A stretch of 20,634 nucleotides of DNA from a virus. The stretch lies in the IMG/VR virus record IMGVR_UViG_3300035204_000619, positions 1-20,634 of that record; one strand, 5' to 3'. Both the position numbers and the translations under genes were made by a program. Positions 1-6,757 of the stretch are shown piece after piece (within the stretch, counting starts at the first letter, position 1; each line of letters starts with the position of its first letter). Under the pieces are notes generated by a model. That model was not told the origin of the DNA. It did no database searches and saw nothing but the letters and a program-made list of their open reading frames with translations.

Positions 1-83
1 TAATCATGATTTTTCTTTTCCATAATACCAAGTGCTGTTCCACAAATTTCTTTGTGGTATTCAAACAATTCTTTACGATTCAT
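1..83 (-). CDS. Partial gene, N-terminus of a DUF1599/Nmad1-like protein
   Basis: Only the first 27 codons lie in the window; the gene runs off the left edge. The peptide begins MNRKELFEYHKEICGTALGI and reaches a KKNHD(Y) motif. An N-terminal helix followed by a K-N-x-D-Y motif resembles the phage DUF1599 / nucleotide modification associated domain 1 family, whose exact activity I cannot state. The ATG at 83-81 is chosen because its frame stays open to the edge. It is preceded by a weak AGGAAAA Shine-Dalgarno element and is the third copy of a triplicated start region. It follows dUTPase, consistent with a nucleotide-related gene neighbourhood. The family call rests on a short fragment and is tentative. 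Confidence 0.45.
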   Translation of the reverse strand, partial: MNRKELFEYHKEICGTALGIMEKKNHD

Positions 84-138
84 AATTTATTTTCCTGACG
101 ATTCATAATTTATTCTCCTTATTCATAGTTTATTCTCC
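78..138 (-). repeat. Triplicated ribosome-binding site plus start codon
   Basis: Three near-identical copies of GGAGAATAAAYTATGAAT occupy 121-138, 101-118 and 78-95 (minus strand), the last with GGAAAA in place of GGAGAA. The copies are 20 and 23 bases apart, so the three ATGs are in different frames. The first two ATGs open peptides MNKENKL (126-103) and MNRQENKL (106-80). Each of these ends in a TGA that overlaps the next ATG. The first copy also encodes the last codons and stop of dUTPase. Only the third ATG opens the downstream gene. This looks like tandem duplication of a translation initiation region. Confidence 0.8.
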
Positions 139-591
139 AGTGGACCCAAATCCACCATCACGGTTTGTCTTTAGTGTTGGTATCTCGTCCAACAACCTAA
201 AAGTAGTCTTTTCATTCTTCACAAGTTCACCTTGGCAAACTCTATCACCCTGCTTTATATATTGCGTTTCATTTGAACTATTTATCATCAGAACAAAAAC
301 TTCTTCAACATAATCCGAATCAATAACACCTTCACAGTTGGCCAAAGAGAGGCCTTTCTTCAAAGATAATCCCGACCTCGGATGCAACCGAACAGAATGT
401 CCTTTTGGTATATCCAAAATCAAACCAGTGGGGATAAGTACCCGTTGATTTGGTTTCAATTCTAAATCCGATTCTACACACGCATACAAATCAAAACAAG
501 CAGAATCAGCAGTACCATATGTTGGCACCGTTGCATATTCTGATAGTTTATATGCTCCAATAATTGCTACTCTATTTCTACAACAACTCAT
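130..591 (-). CDS. dut: dUTP diphosphatase (dUTPase)
   Basis: A trimeric-type dUTPase of 153 residues that hydrolyses dUTP to dUMP and pyrophosphate, keeping uracil out of DNA and supplying dUMP for dTMP synthesis. The family motifs are in order: ADSACFDLYA near 28-37 (motif 1), PRSGLSLKKG at 71-80 (motif 2), GVIDSDYVEEV at 88-98 (motif 3, with the Asp and Tyr present), GDRVCQGEL at 115-123 (motif 4) and RDGGFGSTG at 144-152 (motif 5, C-terminal arm). Length is typical. The ATG overlaps the stop of the upstream glycosyltransferase-like gene as ATGA, with GAGGAG upstream. It complements dCMP deaminase elsewhere in the window in the dUMP/dTMP pathway. Confidence 0.95.
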   Translation of the reverse strand: MSCCRNRVAIIGAYKLSEYATVPTYGTADSACFDLYACVESDLELKPNQRVLIPTGLILDIPKGHSVRLHPRSGLSLKKGLSLANCEGVIDSDYVEEVFVLMINSSNETQYIKQGDRVCQGELVKNEKTTFRLLDEIPTLKTNRDGGFGSTGE

Positions 592-1232
592 TCAAATGTA
601 TCTCCTCTACATTGCCAATCAATTTTCGATTCTGATATGTTCATACCACGAAGAATATTCCTTTTTTGCTCATTGTCTGATAACCCCATTTCCATTATTG
701 TATTTTCATCTGCACTTCCGCCCCACACACAATACCTAGCATCTACAATTACATTATATTTTATACCATTCTCTTTCATCCACTGTTCCATTGTAAATAA
801 AACTTCATGGTCAAAGAATTGCTTATTGTGGGGTTGTGGTTTGTTGCACCTGTCTATCCATTCTTCTAAAAATCTGATACTTTCAGTGCTGTAATTAAAA
901 TAGAGTGGTGAGGCCTTGATACCTCTCCAAAATGGTGCAGGACTTACGGCCGCAAAAGTTGTATTTTTGTCTATATTATCAAAAACAGAGAATTCATTTT
1001 TGTGTATTTTAGTGTCTATATCTACCCACAACACGGGTTCTTTTATTTCTTTGAGAATTGACAGTATTGTTTCTGGCTTACGCAAACAATTTTCTTGATA
1101 AGAAAATCCAGAACTTAGGTTTTCAATATGACAACTTATACCCAACGAAGTTGCATCTTTTAAAAATCTTTTATAGTGGTCACTATAATATGTGCTACCA
1201 CTTATATCAGCATAATAAGAAATGATTTTCAA
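588..1232 (-). CDS. Putative GT-A-fold glycosyltransferase (DxD family), second paralogue
   Basis: A 214-residue protein beginning KIISYYADISGS. It carries the motif VLWVDIDTKI near 67-76; a DxD inside a hydrophobic strand is typical of GT-A nucleotide-sugar transferases, where it holds the metal-sugar-nucleotide. A later FFDHEVL near 140 resembles the second acidic region of such enzymes. The upstream gene shares the KI[IV]S[FY]Y start, a Cys-x-x-Lys segment, the LW[VI]DIDT strand and an SxxSxRF(F/L)(D/E)E segment, so the two look like divergent paralogues. No ATG is available near the start; the frame opens with TTG at 1232, three bases after the preceding stop. The stop overlaps the dUTPase start (ATGA). 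Donor sugar and acceptor are unknown. Confidence 0.6.
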   Translation of the reverse strand: MKIISYYADISGSTYYSDHYKRFLKDATSLGISCHIENLSSGFSYQENCLRKPETILSILKEIKEPVLWVDIDTKIHKNEFSVFDNIDKNTTFAAVSPAPFWRGIKASPLYFNYSTESIRFLEEWIDRCNKPQPHNKQFFDHEVLFTMEQWMKENGIKYNVIVDARYCVWGGSADENTIMEMGLSDNEQKRNILRGMNISESKIDWQCRGDTFE

Positions 1233-1234
1233 TT

Positions 1235-2065
1235 TTATCTCTTTCTTCTTCCTATATTTTTTATACCCACTCTCCCTTTCGGATTTACATTCTTCTTCAG
1301 ATTTAAAATCTTCCTTTTAGCAGTTCGTTTTGGTCGAGATGGTTTTCTTTTTACTTTTGGAGGCATGTTTGAATCACCTTCAGGACTATTTGCGGCAAAG
1401 TTTCCCCCATGATATTGTTCAATAACATTCACTGTTGCGTTGGAGGGCAACATTTCATTTCCACTTATCCCAATTTTCCTCCAAGAAGCATCCAAAAAAC
1501 CAAATTTCATATCAGGTTCACCATTTGCTCTAGCAGTATTTCTTTTTGTGATTTGTCCTTGTTCAGTTATAAACTTATACCAGACTTGCAACATACCATC
1601 GTGGTCGCCACCCTCAGAAACATCTTTTACTGCTTTAATAGTTTCATCAAAAAATCTTCTACTATGAATACTATTCTGTGCATAACAAACATCACACAAA
1701 ACTGTGTTCTGATTTGAGGAAGGCCTTCCCTTTACTCTAAAGTGTTGTTCCCATGCAACATCAAAATCATAATCTTCAACTCCATTTGGTAAAGCATAAA
1801 GAAATGTATCAATATCAATCCATAAAATCTTACCATGCTCTATCATTTTATCTTTTATGAATTGTTGTTTTCTGCAACACATTGTAGACCAATCGTTTTT
1901 TCCCTTTTCTATTTCCACAATATCATAATCAAAAACTGGGCCGCTTCTTGTTTTTTTATTTTTACTGTTCAGTTCATCCAAACGAGAAATAAACCTCTTG
2001 CCCCATTTTTTGTAATATGGGTCGGGTGTATAAAAACTAACAATCTTTGGTAACTCTAACCCCAT
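1235..2065 (-). CDS. Putative GT-A-fold glycosyltransferase with basic C-terminal tail, first paralogue
   Basis: A 276-residue protein starting MGLELPKIVSFYTP. The strand KILWIDIDTFLYALPNG near 80-96 carries a DxD motif like that of metal-dependent nucleotide-sugar transferases. A GGDHDGMLQVW segment near 151-161 fits the later acidic catalytic region. The last roughly 45 residues are strongly basic (KVKRKPSRPKRTAKRKI and onward to GRRKR), unlike a normal catalytic domain. This tail could bind nucleic acid or an anionic surface. The ATG at 2065 is preferred to the one at 2071 because it forms TAATG with the upstream stop and lies at normal spacing from a GGGGG ribosome-binding site. It is followed by a related gene. 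Substrates are unknown. Confidence 0.6.
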   Translation of the reverse strand: MGLELPKIVSFYTPDPYYKKWGKRFISRLDELNSKNKKTRSGPVFDYDIVEIEKGKNDWSTMCCRKQQFIKDKMIEHGKILWIDIDTFLYALPNGVEDYDFDVAWEQHFRVKGRPSSNQNTVLCDVCYAQNSIHSRRFFDETIKAVKDVSEGGDHDGMLQVWYKFITEQGQITKRNTARANGEPDMKFGFLDASWRKIGISGNEMLPSNATVNVIEQYHGGNFAANSPEGDSNMPPKVKRKPSRPKRTAKRKILNLKKNVNPKGRVGIKNIGRRKR

Positions 2066-2901
2066 TAGCATCCCCCTATCTTGGTATAAAGCATGTCATC
2101 TGACATAACAAGACTATTAACAGTTTCATTATTTTCTGCAATAGCAGGCAACATACTCTTATATAGTTCTTCTGTTAAACAATTAATATCAAAATCATCA
2201 TCAAAAGTAATTATACCATTTGTATTAAAATACTCACTGATAGTTGGACAGCCCCAATAAATTGGAACAGTCCAAGAGGCAAAACAGTCAGTTATTTTTT
2301 CCGTGAAATAATCGGGATATAAATCATTTTCCGTTACAATAGAAAATCGATATGGAACTATAGCAGATGATTTGTCTGGATGACCATCAACTGTTTTGTT
2401 TTCAAACCCAATTCTAGGAGAACCGCAGGCCCCACCATAAAGGTCTAACGAACCCATGTACTTTCTGGCAACCTGATGTCTATAGTTGTGGCCTGTACAA
2501 CCTGTTTTGGGTGATGCAATCATGGAACACATCTTAGTTTTTTCAGGTGCTTTATCTAATATTGGAAGCCATGGATGATTGCTTCCGGCAAAACAAAATC
2601 TAAGATTGGGGGCCATGCTTAATTTTGTTTTATCACTAATATAAATTTCTTTATATGAAGCAATAACCATTGGGTCTTGCAAAATCCTATCATGTTCGGG
2701 TATCATTGCCCTAGACTCGCAAAGCCAGGCATATTTGTCTGGAACACCATTAATCATATCTGGTCTTGTTATTGCTCTATCCATAACAACACTTGGATAA
2801 TCACCCTCTGTTGTCCATTCAAAATATCTTGGTTTATGGACAAAACAAGAAGAATGATTCGTATTAAATGGGGCCCCAATGGCTTTTAATTTGGGTTTCA
2901 T
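2065..2901 (-). CDS. Glycosyltransferase family 10 (fucosyltransferase-like)
   Basis: A 278-residue protein resembling alpha-1,3-fucosyltransferases (GT10). The C-terminal half holds the family signature: YRFSIVTEND near 184-193, then YPDYFTEKITDCFASWTVPI near 195-214 and YWGCPT. These match the conserved K/R-F-x-x-x-x-E-N-S ... DY-x-TEK region that binds the GDP-sugar. A DLYGGACG segment near 153-160 fits the VDLYG region. The N-terminal half is weakly recognisable (TKMCSMIASPKTGC near 123-136). It starts 8 bases after the regA stop, with AAGGAAAT upstream. It may fucosylate a virion or host glycan, but the acceptor cannot be inferred. Confidence 0.75.
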   Translation of the reverse strand: MKPKLKAIGAPFNTNHSSCFVHKPRYFEWTTEGDYPSVVMDRAITRPDMINGVPDKYAWLCESRAMIPEHDRILQDPMVIASYKEIYISDKTKLSMAPNLRFCFAGSNHPWLPILDKAPEKTKMCSMIASPKTGCTGHNYRHQVARKYMGSLDLYGGACGSPRIGFENKTVDGHPDKSSAIVPYRFSIVTENDLYPDYFTEKITDCFASWTVPIYWGCPTISEYFNTNGIITFDDDFDINCLTEELYKSMLPAIAENNETVNSLVMSDDMLYTKIGGC

Positions 2902-2909
2902 AGGTTAAT

Positions 2910-3308
2910 CTATTTCCTTCCTATATGATATTTTGGGCACAATTCCCAATCATCCTTATCTTTATATGATAGAATCTTTATCCTGTTTATTTCACAAATT
3001 GGTTCTTTAATTTTATCCTTATCCAAGACCTCAATAAGTCCCCATTCTTCTAATAGAGAAGAAATCTTATTTCGTCTTGCTATGTCATCTTCATTTATAT
3101 CAGACGGAAGACCATCCAATACAAACAGTTCCTTGAAGTGAACGATGTAGTATCTGCCCTTCTTGTGTAAGATGTGGCACGATTGATATAGTTTCTTTTC
3201 TTTTCTTGAAGAAACTCCTATTCTTGTTAGGGTTTCTTTTATTTTCAAAAAATCATCGGGTTCGTTAAAATCTACTTCAACAAAAGTATCTATTATGTCC
3301 TCACTCAT
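2910..3308 (-). CDS. regA: RegA translational repressor
   Basis: A 132-residue homologue of T4 RegA, which binds start regions of early mRNAs and blocks ribosome access. Alignment by eye with T4 RegA is strong: EPDDFLKIKETLTRIGVSSR near 16-35, KLYQSCHILHKKGRYYIVHF near 39-58, SSLLEEWGLIEV near 83-94 and the C-terminal LCPKYHIG. It is slightly longer than the 122-residue T4 protein. It closes the gp45-gp44-gp62-regA order known from T4, where RegA represses these replication genes. A 44-base gap with no clear promoter separates it from gp62. The ATG has GGAG upstream. Confidence 0.95.
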   Translation of the reverse strand: MSEDIIDTFVEVDFNEPDDFLKIKETLTRIGVSSRKEKKLYQSCHILHKKGRYYIVHFKELFVLDGLPSDINEDDIARRNKISSLLEEWGLIEVLDKDKIKEPICEINRIKILSYKDKDDWELCPKYHIGRK

Positions 3309-3352
3309 GATATATTCTCCATTTTACAACATCACAGAAATAAATTACTAAT

Positions 3353-3739
3353 CTATCTATGCTTTCCACCCTTTTGAATAATAGAGCATATATGTTCAAT
3401 TTGCTCAGGAGTAAGTATTTTTAGTGCTTCTTCTGCTCTCTGGTTAGAGTATCCATAATATTCTTTCACCGCATCAAGTTGTTCTGATTTTTGAACCTTG
3501 AACCATTTACTGAATCGTTTTCTGGAACGAATAGAATGCCGAAGAAAATCAAATTGTAGATTTTTGTCCAAATGGGAATATAGATTCATCTCATTTGATT
3601 GGAGAATTGTATCTGGAAAATAAGACAAAGACCTATTGATAATGAACGGTGTGTATTGTCTTTCTACTGTTTCATCATCAGTATTCATCAAATCTTTCTT
3701 GCTATGATTAATAGCATTTAGATAATCTCCTAATTTCAT
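3353..3739 (-). CDS. 62: Sliding clamp loader small subunit gp62
   Basis: A 128-residue protein matching marine T4-like gp62, which with gp44 forms the loader that places the gp45 clamp on DNA. Recognisable segments are MKLGDYLNAINHSKKDLM at the start, PFIINRSLSYFPDTILQSNE near 31-50, HLDKNLQFDFLRHSIRSRKR near 56-75 and KEYYGYSNQRAEEALKIL near 92-109. It is clearly shorter than T4 gp62 (187 residues). The start overlaps the stop of the GroES-like gene as ATGA, so translation is probably coupled to it rather than directly to gp44 as in T4. Confidence 0.85.
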   Translation of the reverse strand: MKLGDYLNAINHSKKDLMNTDDETVERQYTPFIINRSLSYFPDTILQSNEMNLYSHLDKNLQFDFLRHSIRSRKRFSKWFKVQKSEQLDAVKEYYGYSNQRAEEALKILTPEQIEHICSIIQKGGKHR

Positions 3740-4002
3740 CTATCCACCGCCACTACTGCATCTTCGTGAACAACATCATATTCACCAACATGGTTGCCTT
3801 TTGCTGTTCTAACATCCCAATAAATTTTATCACCTTCCCTGATGTCCTCTACGACCTCTGGACCTACCGATACAACGACCGACCAAACATATCCAGATGA
3901 AACATCCTTATCTTCATAAATGATGCCAGCAGAGGTTGTCTTCTCTCCACCGATGTCAGTCGTTACTGCTATCCATTTTCCTATTGGTTTGAATTTGCTC
4001 AC
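3736..4002 (-). CDS. GroES/Cpn10-like co-chaperonin
   Basis: An 88-residue protein with the Cpn10 fold pattern: FKPIGKWIAVTTD near 4-16 (first strand), the flexible EKTTSAGIIYEDK near 20-32 corresponding to the GroEL-binding mobile loop, VVSVGPEVV near 43-51, REGDKIYWD near 55-63, and the terminal EYDVVHEDAVVAVD. T4 encodes a functional analogue, gp31, that replaces GroES during capsid protein folding. This protein may cap the host GroEL for gp23 folding, but that is inference. The start is GTG at 4002, forming a GTGA overlap with the gp44 stop; no ATG is available in frame nearby. Its position between the two clamp-loader genes is unusual. Confidence 0.75.
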   Translation of the reverse strand: MSKFKPIGKWIAVTTDIGGEKTTSAGIIYEDKDVSSGYVWSVVVSVGPEVVEDIREGDKIYWDVRTAKGNHVGEYDVVHEDAVVAVDR

Positions 4003-4934
4003 TTGAAATCACACTCCATCATAATCTCCACCAAACACGCAGTCAAGTTTATCTCTGCATCTGCAACAAAGGCCGACTTGTATTGATATTCTGCAATAAT
4101 CAAAACCAACTTTGGAATGCTGTTACTTTCAAAATGCTCATACATTCCATCATATAAATTTCGGAAGATTTGCGTAGGGTCGTTGTCAATATTTTCAACC
4201 ACCCATTTTCTTACAGAAGTAAAGTCCTTTTCTTTCATAGAAGAAATCAACTTCTTGGTATCAACCTCACCTATTTGTGTAAGTATTCCAATATCAATTG
4301 ACCCTGCAACAGAATATCGTTGCAACTCATTAATAACTCTACGGAAATCTGGGAAATGTTTACTGATAAGTTCCGCAAGAACCTTTTCCTCATAAGGAAT
4401 ACCCTCTTTGTCAAGAATGTGTGACACTCTTTTCATAAAGGTCATGGCAAGTTTTGGTCGTTCTTTATTTGGAATTAAAAAATTAACAACGGTACACCGT
4501 GAATGTATCGGTTCAATAATTCTATTCTTGAAATTGCAAGTCAGAATAAATCGGCAATTATCACTAAATTCTTCAATAAACCCACGCAATGCAGGTTGTG
4601 TGGATTGAGCATTTGAATAATCAAATTCGTCAAGTATTACAACCTTCTTGTTGCCTGAGATAGAAATAGAACTGGCAAAATCACGAATGCGTGTTCGGAG
4701 TGTGTCAATGTTTCCATCTTCCGAACAGTTGATAGTTATTACATCGGTATCTAATTCATTACATAAGGCCTTCGCAATCGTGGTCTTACCACAACCTGCT
4801 CCACCCGAAAGAAGCAAATTTTGAGATTCACCTGCCTTTATCATATCCTTAAATGTATTCTTAATCGATTCAGGAAGAACACACTCATCAATTGTCCTTG
4901 GGCGATATTTTTCTACCCATAGGTAATGTTCCAT
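3999..4934 (-). CDS. 44: Sliding clamp loader large subunit gp44 (AAA+ ATPase)
   Basis: A 311-residue AAA+ ATPase, the catalytic subunit of the clamp loader. It shows VEKYRPRTIDECVLP near 7-21 (usual clamp-loader N-terminus), Walker A GGAGCGKT at 44-51, Walker B ILDEFD at 100-105 and the arginine-finger SRC motif at 145-147. The length is close to T4 gp44 (319). It uses ATP to open and place gp45 on primer-template junctions with gp62. The ATG lies 4 bases after the gp45 stop, and the stop overlaps the next gene's GTG, so the 45-44 block reads as one operon with the downstream co-chaperonin. Confidence 0.95.
   Translation of the reverse strand: MEHYLWVEKYRPRTIDECVLPESIKNTFKDMIKAGESQNLLLSGGAGCGKTTIAKALCNELDTDVITINCSEDGNIDTLRTRIRDFASSISISGNKKVVILDEFDYSNAQSTQPALRGFIEEFSDNCRFILTCNFKNRIIEPIHSRCTVVNFLIPNKERPKLAMTFMKRVSHILDKEGIPYEEKVLAELISKHFPDFRRVINELQRYSVAGSIDIGILTQIGEVDTKKLISSMKEKDFTSVRKWVVENIDNDPTQIFRNLYDGMYEHFESNSIPKLVLIIAEYQYKSAFVADAEINLTACLVEIMMECDFK
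4018..4046 (-). promoter_or_regulatory. Possible internal sigma70-like promoter in 3' end of gp44
   Basis: TTGACT (4046-4041, minus strand) is followed after 17 bases by TATGAT (4023-4018). Transcription would begin just before the GroES-like gene. It lies inside gp44 coding sequence, so the match may be chance. Confidence 0.25.
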
Positions 4935-4938
4935 TTAT

Positions 4939-5628
4939 TCAACCTTTATATGATGAAGTTCGTTCAAGGGCGACAAAATATGTCAAATCTTTACTTTTAT
5001 GCTTGAATTGTGATACTGTATTCTTCGTAATAGAAACTTTATAATCACCAGGCATCAACTTCAAAGTTTCTATTTTGAAATGAAAGTCAAAGTCGTCCAC
5101 ATCTATATTTGTGTCTAATTCAACTGTGTAGTTGTTGCTACCTTTGTCTGCTTTGTCAAACACAATGATTGAAAGTGTTCCCGATGCATTTGTGATTGAA
5201 AGGTCACTAACACCAAGAACTGATGCGGCCTTTCTTACATCTGAAAAATTCTTTTCGGTCAAATCGAATTCTACAACAACATCCTTTACAGGAATTGTCT
5301 TATCTGTTGTGGTAAGAAGGTTTGGTTCACAATAGTAATATTTTACGGACGAACCTTTTCCTTTAATTTTTACAAACTTGTCATGAAACTCTAATTCTGG
5401 GTCATCAAAAAGAGATAATGTTCCGAGAAACTTATTCAAATCCCAAATCCCAAACTCCGTTTCAAATGTTTCTGTAACATTTGCCTCCGCCAACACATTC
5501 TTGATTGGTGTCACCGTTGTTAGGCGGTTGCCTGGTTTCACCAAAATGTTTGAATTCAACGAAGCAAAATTTTTCAAAATTTCAAATGTTGCTGTTGATA
5601 GTTTCATACCTTTACTCACTGTTTTCAT
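4939..5628 (-). CDS. 45: DNA polymerase sliding clamp gp45
   Basis: A 229-residue homologue of the T4 clamp (228 residues), a trimeric ring that tethers the replicative polymerase and, in T4, also activates late transcription with gp55. Supporting segments are MKLSTATFEILKNFASLNSN near 8-27, FGIWDLNKFLGTLSLFDDPE near 58-77 and a C-terminal region ending in DLTYFVALERTSSY. The product and length fit the position directly before gp44. The ATG is preceded by GGAG at normal spacing. The last residues of gp55 in this window resemble the T4 clamp-binding epitope, consistent with gp45 also being a transcription partner here. Confidence 0.95.
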   Translation of the reverse strand: MKTVSKGMKLSTATFEILKNFASLNSNILVKPGNRLTTVTPIKNVLAEANVTETFETEFGIWDLNKFLGTLSLFDDPELEFHDKFVKIKGKGSSVKYYYCEPNLLTTTDKTIPVKDVVVEFDLTEKNFSDVRKAASVLGVSDLSITNASGTLSIIVFDKADKGSNNYTVELDTNIDVDDFDFHFKIETLKLMPGDYKVSITKNTVSQFKHKSKDLTYFVALERTSSYKG

Positions 5629-5650
5629 AATAAAATCTCCATACTAAAAA

Positions 5651-5812
5651 TTATTTGTTGCGGCCACAACCGCAACCTGGCTCTTGTGGGGGAGTATAAT
5701 TAGAACTCCTCTGTTTTCTGTTGTTTATTGTATCATAACTTTTTGATTTTGCAACCTTTGATTTAAATTTTCCTGTGTATCTTTTTATGTTTGCTCGTTT
5801 TCGTCTGCTCAT
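5651..5812 (-). CDS. Small basic protein with C-terminal CGCG motif
   Basis: A 53-residue protein, very basic at its N-terminus (MSRRKRANIKRYTGKFKSK) and ending PPQEPGCGCGRNK. No family is recognised. Its ATG overlaps the stop of the upstream gene as ATGA, and its stop lies about 20 bases before the gp45 start, so it is enclosed in a coupled operon. Two Cys in C-G-C-G could bind metal in a multimer or with a partner, possibly the Cys-rich protein encoded just upstream. Coding status rests on context and the overlap. Confidence 0.6.
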   Translation of the reverse strand: MSRRKRANIKRYTGKFKSKVAKSKSYDTINNRKQRSSNYTPPQEPGCGCGRNK

Positions 5813-6363
5813 ATTGTTTCAAAACTTCCATCATTTTTCACATCTTGAACCACGGATAATTCTACAATATCTACTCCCATAGTTTCACAATAACCTTCTA
5901 TCTTCTTTTTTCTTTCAAAACCATTATATTCATCTATTCTATCTTCTGATTCTAACTCTGATTTTGTGAAATTGGTAAACCCTGGCATTTGTAAAGGGCA
6001 TACAACATTAGGAAAATCTAACTTTATATACTCATCCTTTTCTTTTCTGTTCAACCAAGTGGACTGTCTATCGCCACACCCACATTCCAAACAATAATTA
6101 CGACCTTCTTCAACTTTACTATCCCCACGATATTCGCAAGGCGGTAAACCAATATCACCCAAACCGTTACAACTCATGTTACGAACTTCTACAACCATAT
6201 CATCTGCTCGTTTACCATCAAACCCCTTAGATATATAAGATTTTGTTATATTTTTTGCTTTTTCAAATATACTGGGTTTTTTTACTTTGGTTTTTGGTTT
6301 AGATTTAGGTTTAGAATTACTAGAACTCCAACCACCAGTTGCAACTATTCGTTTTTTTGCCAT
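5809..6363 (-). CDS. Conserved-looking Cys-rich protein, possible zinc-binding domain
   Basis: A 184-residue protein with no firm family. The N-terminus is Lys/Ser-rich and low in complexity (residues 18-33 are mostly K, P, S and T). A central segment, roughly 64-125, holds Cys residues in the order NMSCNG, PPCEYRG, YCLECGCGDRQSTW, then NVVCPLQMPGF. The CxxCxC followed by a distant C-P-L resembles small metal-binding modules in phage proteins, but I cannot name one. A lone Cys lies near 158. GAGGAT precedes the ATG at good spacing. The stop overlaps the following small basic gene. It sits just upstream of the replication clamp operon. Confidence 0.7.
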   Translation of the reverse strand: MAKKRIVATGGWSSSNSKPKSKPKTKVKKPSIFEKAKNITKSYISKGFDGKRADDMVVEVRNMSCNGLGDIGLPPCEYRGDSKVEEGRNYCLECGCGDRQSTWLNRKEKDEYIKLDFPNVVCPLQMPGFTNFTKSELESEDRIDEYNGFERKKKIEGYCETMGVDIVELSVVQDVKNDGSFETI

Positions 6364-6364
6364 C

Positions 6365-6571
6365 TTAGTTATCCTCGGTCAAATTCATTCCACTTTTCTG
6401 AGGCGGGTCAATTTCAAGTAAAAGTTTAGAACAAGCAGATTCTTCAATCCATTGTTTTTCACCTGTTGTATATTCTACCAAAACTTTTGCACCATCTTTC
6501 TTTACAACATTTCCTGTTCTGCGTGTTTTTGTCACAACAACAGATTCCCCAATATTATACTTGCTCATCAT
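6365..6571 (-). CDS. Small protein, possible SH3-like beta-barrel
   Basis: A 68-residue protein starting MMSKYNIGESVVVTKTRRTG. The pattern (Y-x-I-G-E-x-V-V-V, then TRRTGNVVKKDGAKVLVEY and TGEKQWIEES) alternates hydrophobic strands and turns like KOW/Tudor-type small barrels, but no specific family is identified. It overlaps the end of the preceding gene by 17 bases; the ATGATG start is preceded by AGAGGA. It ends one base before the next gene. Function unknown. Confidence 0.65.
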   Translation of the reverse strand: MMSKYNIGESVVVTKTRRTGNVVKKDGAKVLVEYTTGEKQWIEESACSKLLLEIDPPQKSGMNLTEDN

Positions 6572-6743
6572 CTTCTTCCTCTTTTATATCATATGAAATA
6601 TATTCTTCATAAAGATATTCTTTTAAATCAGACTTTACATTGTGTCTATCGTTTCGTGCTTGGTGTTTTCGTTCGTTTTTGTTTGGTCTATAATATTCAA
6701 TGTCATCAAATACATCAAACATATCATTTTGTTCTTTGTCCAT
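6555..6743 (-). CDS. Small charged hypothetical protein
   Basis: A 62-residue protein (MDKEQNDMFDVFDDIEYYRP...) with an acidic start, a basic middle (NKNERKHQARNDRH) and a very acidic end (KEEEDDEQ). No family is recognised. It starts 14 bases after the RNase H stop with a good AGGAG ribosome-binding site and overlaps the next small gene, so it is probably expressed. A C-terminal acidic tail is common in small phage proteins that bind nucleic-acid-binding partners, but no role is claimed. Confidence 0.6.
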   Translation of the reverse strand: MDKEQNDMFDVFDDIEYYRPNKNERKHQARNDRHNVKSDLKEYLYEEYISYDIKEEEDDEQV

Positions 6744-6757
6744 AATCTCCTTTTCTC

